Positions 59,928 through 64,000 of a DNA stretch of 64,000 bases are shown in pieces. A program made the translations under genes and the position numbers. The notes beneath the pieces are model-generated. The model was given only the letters and a program-made list of their open reading frames with translations. It searched no databases and was not told where the DNA came from. Numbering within the stretch: the stretch's first letter is position 1; every line of letters starts with the position of its first letter. The stretch is from Trueperaceae bacterium (GTDB taxonomy: Bacteria > Deinococcota > Deinococci > Deinococcales > Trueperaceae), in contig DASVDQ010000065.1 in the NCBI GenBank assembly GCA_036381035.1, positions 1-64,000 of the forward strand, given 5' to 3'.

Positions 59928-60632
59928 ACCAGGTCGCGTACCGACGCCGCGTCGACCTCGGTGGCCCTGCGCCCCGACGCCGCGCCGGCCTCGGCGCCAC
60001 GGCGGCCCGTCGCCGGGCCGTCTTCGGCGGGCCCGCGGTCCGTCGCCGGGCCGTCTTCGGCGGGCCCGCGGTCCGGCGCCGGGCACAGGGCCGTCGGCAG
60101 GCGCTTCGCGCCGCGGTCCCGCGCTCAGCACGAGGCGACCGACGCGGCCGATGTCCTGGCGTGGCTGCTCGGCCCGTCCGCGACCGGCCAGGACGGCCGG
60201 TCGCTGCGGTTGTGCCTGCTCGTCACCGACGACGAGCGCCTCGGCGCCCTCCTGGCCGGCATCGCCGCCCTCGTCCGCGACGGCTCCCCCGGGACCGGCG
60301 GGCCGGCTGCGGTCGCCGCTGGCGCGCTGCCGGCGGGCCGTCGGCCCTCCGCCGACGAGGCTTCGCCCGCCGGGGCCCCTCTCGGCCCCGACCTGTCCGA
60401 GCTCACGCTCCGCGAGCTCGACGTCCTCGACCTCGTCGCCCGCGGCCACGACAACGCCACGATCGCGGGCCTGCTGGGCCTCAGCCCCCGCACCGTTAGG
60501 AACCACCTCAACAGCGTCTTCAGCAAGCTGAACGTGGCGTACCGGCCGCAGGCGGTGGTGCTCGCCCGCGAGGCCGGGCTCGGCACCGGGACGCCGCGCT
60601 ACGCGGACCGCCCCGCGCGACCGACGCGCTGA
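59916..60632 (+). CDS. LuxR-type HTH protein with low-complexity N-terminus
   Basis: 238 residues from GTG 59916. Residues 1-60 are Arg/Ala/Pro/Ser-rich, including two copies of VAGPSSAGPRS (from a 33-bp DNA repeat). The middle (ADVLAWLLGPSATGQDGRSLRLCLLVTDDERLGALL) faintly resembles a receiver but lacks a clear phospho-Asp pattern. The C-terminus is a good LuxR HTH: LTLRELDVLDLVARGHDN, IAGLLGLSPRTVRNHLNSVF, SKLNVAYRPQAVVLA. The start is uncertain because of the upstream repeats; translation could begin further in. Confidence 0.72.
   Translation: MRARTRSRTDAASTSVALRPDAAPASAPRRPVAGPSSAGPRSVAGPSSAGPRSGAGHRAVGRRFAPRSRAQHEATDAADVLAWLLGPSATGQDGRSLRLCLLVTDDERLGALLAGIAALVRDGSPGTGGPAAVAAGALPAGRRPSADEASPAGAPLGPDLSELTLRELDVLDLVARGHDNATIAGLLGLSPRTVRNHLNSVFSKLNVAYRPQAVVLAREAGLGTGTPRYADRPARPTR
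60008..60073 (+). repeat. 33-bp in-frame tandem repeat inside the LuxR-type gene
   Basis: Two exact 33-bp copies (60008-60040, 60041-60073) plus a partial third, encoding the 11-residue unit VAGPSSAGPRS. Being a multiple of three, copy-number change would lengthen or shorten the linker without frameshift. Confidence 0.85.
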
Positions 60633-60765
60633 GCCGACGGACCGTACCGGGTCGCCCGGGGCGGCCCCGCTCGTGTCGCGCCCTGCCGGTCGGCGCCGGG
60701 TCGGCGGCCCGCAGCCGGCGCGCGGAAACGCGTCGGCCGCGGCGTTGGTGCGCGCGCCGCTCCGG

Positions 60766-60795
60766 CTGGTACCCGCGTACCAGGCCGGCCTGGTA
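60766..60795. promoter_or_regulatory. Overlapping palindromes upstream of the SBP56 gene
   Basis: CTGGTAC (60766-60772) and GTACCAG (60777-60783) form one inverted repeat; TACCAGGCCGGCCTGGTA (60778-60795) is a perfect 18-base palindrome sharing the middle half-site. Three GTACCAG-like half-sites in 30 bases suggest a dimeric regulator's operator. The rest of 60633-60910 shows a small GC hairpin near 60654-60670 and no gene. Confidence 0.5.
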
Positions 60796-60910
60796 GGCAG
60801 GACTCAAGACCGGGGCCGCCGCGGGCGCCTAGCATCCGGGCAGCTAGCCGCGGCGCCCGGACCAACCGGCCCGCAAGCCGACACGTGTCGCCCCCTGGAA
60901 GGGGTGACCC

Positions 60911-62317
60911 ATGGACCACGACCACCGCGCGCACGACGCCCACCGCGGGCACCATGCGGCCGACGACCACCTCGGGCACGCCTGCGGCCCCGGCTACGCC
61001 TCTCCCCGGGAAGCGATGGCCGGCCCGCGCGAGCGGGTGATGTACACGGTCGCGGTCCGCGTCGGCACGGCCTCCGGGAGCCCCGACTACCTGGCGACCG
61101 TTGACGTCGACCCGGCCTCTCCCACCTACTCGCAGGTGATCCACAGGCTCGAGATGCCCTACGCCGGCGACGAGCTCCACCACTTCGGCTGGAACGCCTG
61201 CAGCTCCTGCCACGGCGAAGAGGGCAAGGAGCGGCGCTTCCTGATCATGCCCGGCTTCCGCTCGAGCCGCATCTACGTCGTCGACGCGAGGGACGAGCGC
61301 GCGCCACGGCTCCACAAGGTCATCGAGCCGGAAGAGGTGAAGCGCTTCGGCCTCAGCGCACCGCACAGCGTCCACTGCCTCGCCGACGGACACGTGATGG
61401 TCTCGATGCTCGGCGACGCCGAAGGCCGCGCCCCGGGCGGGTTCCTGCTCCTCGACCAGGAGTTCGAGGTCGTGGGTCGCTGGGAGCGCGACGCCACCGG
61501 CATGAGCTTCAACTACGACTTCTGGTACCAGCCGCGGCACGGCGTCATGGTCTCGAGCGAGCTCGCCGCTCCGGTCACGTACGCGGACGGGTTCCAGCTC
61601 GACGACGTCGCGGCCGGCCTCTACGGACAGCGCGTGACGTTCTGGGACTGGCACCAGCGCAAGGTGAAGCAGACGTTCGACCTGGGCGGCGAGGGCCTGG
61701 TGCCGCTCGAGGTGCGCTTCCTGCACGCCCCCGACAGCACCCACGGCTACGTGTGCGCCGCGCTGTCGAGCACCCTCTGGCACTGGCACAAGCCGAACGG
61801 CCGCTGGGAGGTGAGCAAGGTCGTGCAGATGGAGCCGGTCGAGGTCGAGGGCTGGCCGTTCCCGGTGCCGCCCCTCACCGTCGACCTGCTGCTGTCGCTC
61901 GACGACCGCTTCCTCTACCTCTCGAACTGGCTGCACGGTGACGTGCGCCAGTACGACGTGACCGACCCCGCCAGGCCGCGCCTCGTCGGCCAGACTTGGC
62001 TCGGAGGCGTGCTCGGCCGGAGCCCGGAGGTGCGCGGCACGCGCCTGCGCGGCGGTCCGCAGATGCTCCAGCTCTCGCTCGACGGCCAGCGGCTCTACGT
62101 CACGAACTCGCTGCTCTCCTCCTGGGACGAGCAGTTCTACCCGGAGATCGGCAGGCAGGGCTCGCACATGGTCAGGCTCGACGTCGACGCCGAGAGGGGC
62201 GGGCTGGCGCTCGCCCAGGACTTCTTCGTCGACTTCGGGGCCGAGCCGGGGGGCCCCGCGCGGGCGCACGAGATGCGCTACCCGGGCGGCGACGCGACCT
62301 CGGACATCTGGGTGTGA
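60911..62317 (+). CDS. Selenium-binding protein 56 / methanethiol oxidase family protein
   Basis: 468 residues. After CGPGYASPREAM, the usual start of the family, the sequence is conserved: YLATVDVDPASPTYSQVIHR, DELHHFGWNACSSC (the Cys-x-x-Cys and His of the metal/selenium site), SAPHSVHCLADG and LHGDVRQYDVTDPARPRL. Bacterial members oxidise methanethiol to formaldehyde, sulfide and peroxide with copper. An extra N-terminal tail (MDHDHRAHDAHRGHH and following) has eight His in 23 residues. Shine-Dalgarno AAGGGG before ATG 60911. Coupled (GTGA) to the DUF2182-like gene. Confidence 0.92.
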   Translation: MDHDHRAHDAHRGHHAADDHLGHACGPGYASPREAMAGPRERVMYTVAVRVGTASGSPDYLATVDVDPASPTYSQVIHRLEMPYAGDELHHFGWNACSSCHGEEGKERRFLIMPGFRSSRIYVVDARDERAPRLHKVIEPEEVKRFGLSAPHSVHCLADGHVMVSMLGDAEGRAPGGFLLLDQEFEVVGRWERDATGMSFNYDFWYQPRHGVMVSSELAAPVTYADGFQLDDVAAGLYGQRVTFWDWHQRKVKQTFDLGGEGLVPLEVRFLHAPDSTHGYVCAALSSTLWHWHKPNGRWEVSKVVQMEPVEVEGWPFPVPPLTVDLLLSLDDRFLYLSNWLHGDVRQYDVTDPARPRLVGQTWLGGVLGRSPEVRGTRLRGGPQMLQLSLDGQRLYVTNSLLSSWDEQFYPEIGRQGSHMVRLDVDAERGGLALAQDFFVDFGAEPGGPARAHEMRYPGGDATSDIWV

Positions 62318-63666
62318 CCGGGCCCTACGCCGCGCTGCCGCTGCGCCGGCGTGCGGGGATCCGGTCGCGGCGGTCATTGGCGCCACTGGCGGCCGCTGCC
62401 GCCGCCTGGACGCTCCTGCTCCTGGTCGAGGGCTCGCCGCTGGCGTGGGCCCTCGACCACGACGCCCTCTCCCTCGGCGCCGTGCCGCTGCCGGCGGCAG
62501 CGCTCGGCTACGCCGCCGGCTGGACGCTGATGGTAGCGGCCATGATGCTGCCCGCGTCGCTGGTGCTGGCCGCGCCGGCGCGACCCGCCGGCTGGCTCGC
62601 GGGCTACCTCGGCGCCTGGTCGCTGGCGGGCTTCGCGTTCGCCGGACTGGACCTCGCGCTGCATGCCCTTCTGGCGGAGGACGGCTGGTCCGCCCGTGCC
62701 TTGCCGGCGGCGACCGTGGCGATCGCCGCGGTCTGGCTGGCCGTGGTGGCGGGCGGGTTCCCTCCCGCGGACCGGTCGAGGCGGCTCCATCCGATCGCGA
62801 CGGGCGCGCTCTCCTCGGCCAGCCTGGAGGCGGGGCGGCCACCGCCGCCGGCCGCTGCCGCGGGCTGGCTGCACGGGCTCGCCTGCGTGGCCACGTGCTG
62901 GCCGGTGATGCTCGCCGTGCAGGCGGCCGCGCCCGGCGACGTCGGGGCGATGGCGCTCGCCGGCGCGCTCGTGACGGCCCTCCGCTTGGCGTCGCGCCCG
63001 ACGCGAGCCGGGCCGAGCGGCTCAGTCGCGGACGCTGGCTCCCTCGGGGTAGCGCTCGCCGGCCCGGACCTCGAAGGGCAACCGGTTCTCCTCCGGCGGC
63101 ACGGGGCACGTCGCGTAGGGCGTGTGAGCGCACGGCGGGTGGTGGCAGAGGTTGAAGTCGAGCACGATGCGTCCGTCGACCGGCCCGTCGACGTTGAGGA
63201 ACCTGCCTCCGCCGTAGGTCTCCCGCACGTTCGTGGCGTCGCGGAAGTTGAAGAAGAGCCTGCCGGGCGTGCCCGCCGGGGTGGCGACGAGCGTGTGGCG
63301 CTGGCCGCCGCGCTCGAACACGGCGCGGCCGGCGACCGCGGCGTCCGAGACCTGACCCAGCGCGTTGACGATGGGGATGGTCTCGTCCGGCAGCGGGGGC
63401 AGGAACTCGGCCTCGATCACCCAGGCCGGGTCGGTGTCGAACCAGGCGACGCTCGCGGCGGGGTCACGCGCCGCCGACAGCCTGGGGTCGTAGACCCGCA
63501 CGCCGAACAGCTCGCCGCGCCTGATCAGCCTCACGAGCAGCCGCACCTCGCCGGCGGGCACGGTGAGGGCGCCCACGCCGTCGGTCGTCTTGGGCTCGGT
63601 GAGCGGCTCGCCGTCGAGCTCGAGGCCGCCGGTGAGCGGCGCCACGACGACCCGCTCGTCCACTAG
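62314..63666 (+). CDS. DUF2182-like membrane protein; 3' end uncertain
   Basis: GTG 62314 overlaps the SBP56 stop. The first 235 residues form a hydrophobic protein with the DUF2182 hallmark GWTLMVAAMMLPASLVL (about 70) and the later GLACVATCWPVMLAV segment. DUF2182 proteins are predicted metal-binding membrane proteins. The frame stays open for about 215 more residues after the expected end near 63019, fully antisense to the DUF1684 gene. That tail looks like shadow coding, so a frameshift (another frame stops at about 63048) or a lost stop is likely. Confidence 0.6.
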   Translation: MTGPYAALPLRRRAGIRSRRSLAPLAAAAAAWTLLLLVEGSPLAWALDHDALSLGAVPLPAAALGYAAGWTLMVAAMMLPASLVLAAPARPAGWLAGYLGAWSLAGFAFAGLDLALHALLAEDGWSARALPAATVAIAAVWLAVVAGGFPPADRSRRLHPIATGALSSASLEAGRPPPPAAAAGWLHGLACVATCWPVMLAVQAAAPGDVGAMALAGALVTALRLASRPTRAGPSGSVADAGSLGVALAGPDLEGQPVLLRRHGARRVGRVSARRVVAEVEVEHDASVDRPVDVEEPASAVGLPHVRGVAEVEEEPAGRARRGGDERVALAAALEHGAAGDRGVRDLTQRVDDGDGLVRQRGQELGLDHPGRVGVEPGDARGGVTRRRQPGVVDPHAEQLAAPDQPHEQPHLAGGHGEGAHAVGRLGLGERLAVELEAAGERRHDDPLVH

Positions 63667-63906
63667 CGTGAGCCGCGCGACGCGCTCGGGTGCTCCGGCC
63701 GGCAGCGCCAGGCGGGCGTCGGCGCCGCAGCCGAGCAGGCTCTCCCCTGGCTCGAGCCAGTCCAGCGAGGCGATGGCCCACCAGCCGTGCGGGGCGGCGA
63801 GCTTGCCGACGTACCGCTCGCGGAACGCGGCGACCCGCGCGCCGTGGTCCTCGTGCCCCTCAGTCTGCGCCGCGGCTCGTGCGCGGTTCGTGGTCGGTAG
63901 GCTCAT
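63022..63906 (-). CDS. DUF1684-family protein
   Basis: About 294 residues from ATG 63906 (GTG 63912 is also possible). Family hallmarks: RERYVGKLAAPHGWWAIASL, NVDGPVDGRIVLDFNLCHHPPCAHTPYATCPVPPEENR (quoted only as landmarks, beginning NVDGPVDG and PCAHTPYATCP) and the ending LPFEVRAGERY. Function unknown; members are widespread in bacteria and archaea. Convergent with, and overlapped by, the extended DUF2182 frame. Confidence 0.87.
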   Translation of the reverse strand: MSLPTTNRARAAAQTEGHEDHGARVAAFRERYVGKLAAPHGWWAIASLDWLEPGESLLGCGADARLALPAGAPERVARLTLVDERVVVAPLTGGLELDGEPLTEPKTTDGVGALTVPAGEVRLLVRLIRRGELFGVRVYDPRLSAARDPAASVAWFDTDPAWVIEAEFLPPLPDETIPIVNALGQVSDAAVAGRAVFERGGQRHTLVATPAGTPGRLFFNFRDATNVRETYGGGRFLNVDGPVDGRIVLDFNLCHHPPCAHTPYATCPVPPEENRLPFEVRAGERYPEGASVRD

Positions 63907-63917
63907 GCCCACCGATT

Positions 63918-64000
63918 CTAGGCAGGGGTCGGGGTCGCGGGATGTCGCGAGTTCCTCGTTCCGGCGAGGGCGAGGAGGGCCTGGTGGAGGAGCTCCACGG
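63918..64000 (-). CDS. Possible C-terminus of a gene entering from beyond the window
   Basis: A minus-strand frame reads VELLHQALLALAGTRNSR and ends at TAG 63918-63920, just upstream of the DUF1684 start. The helical start looks like coding sequence and the spacing would suit an operon, but 26 residues are too few to assign. Confidence 0.3.
   Translation of the reverse strand, partial: VELLHQALLALAGTRNSRHPATPTPA

Noticed and set aside
58801-60000. Minus-strand frame of about 400 codons covering the glycosyltransferase and repeats
   Set aside because: No domain, biased composition, opposite a clear GT-B domain.

Overview
The window is a very GC-rich bacterial chromosome segment with tightly packed genes. 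Many neighbours overlap by four bases (ATGA, GTGA or TTGA), and GTG and TTG starts are frequent. Abundant peptide-type (family 5) ABC importers, a SARP/AfsR-like regulator with an apparently leaderless promoter, and the SBP56 gene would fit a Trueperaceae-like member of the Deinococcota. That assignment is inference: no rRNA or other marker gene is present, and an actinobacterium or chloroflexote cannot be excluded.

Layout. 1-3.7 kb (- strand): ABC-2 exporter ATPase and permease, DesK-like histidine kinase, and LuxR-type response regulator (cut by the window edge). The regulator's start region is repeated in tandem. 4.0-9.4 kb: DinB-family protein; a SARP/BTAD-NB-ARC-TPR regulator followed by a secreted subtilase-like protein; a small exported protein. 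9.6-19.6 kb (- strand): a FadR-type repressor, peptide-type binding protein, two permeases, gamma-glutamyltransferase, FAD amine/amino-acid oxidase, formamidase-like enzyme, and an ABCB-type exporter. 19.9-27.2 kb (+): a second peptide-type importer with nucleoside phosphorylase, adenine deaminase and M20 peptidase, suggesting nucleoside or peptide salvage. 27.4-29.1 kb: a large lipoprotein.

29.1-41.3 kb looks less GC-rich than its surroundings and reads as one self-contained catabolic island. It has an M19-dipeptidase-like protein lacking metal ligands, an amidohydrolase, a binding protein whose family-5 fold is circularly permuted, two permeases, the only DppD/DppF-like ATPase pair in the window, an amidase, a metallo-beta-lactamase-fold hydrolase and a GntR regulator. 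41.4-44.8 kb (-): a third peptide-type importer without ATPases. 45.0-47.1 kb (+): an epimerase-like and a DHDPS-like protein. 47.2-52.9 kb (-): a sugar importer operon (binding protein, MalF, MalG, ROK kinase, GntR-UTRA, SIS protein), probably for amino sugars, with a likely operator at its promoter. 53.0-54.4 kb: an APC permease. 54.4-55.9 kb: two paralogous proteins, the second without an export signal. 56.1-59.8 kb: TetR regulator, alpha/beta hydrolase, and a fusion of a nucleophile-less alpha/beta hydrolase to a glycosyltransferase. 59.8-60.6 kb: a second LuxR-type gene, also preceded by tandem copies of its own start region. 60.9-63.9 kb: SBP56/methanethiol-oxidase-like protein with a His-rich tail, a DUF2182-like membrane protein and a DUF1684 protein.

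The most unusual items are the circularly permuted binding protein and its island, the two 'start-echo' tandem repeats upstream of LuxR-type genes, the hydrolase-glycosyltransferase fusion, and the repeated stem-loop placed directly after binding-protein genes. No rRNA, tRNA, CRISPR array or intact transposase was recognised by eye.
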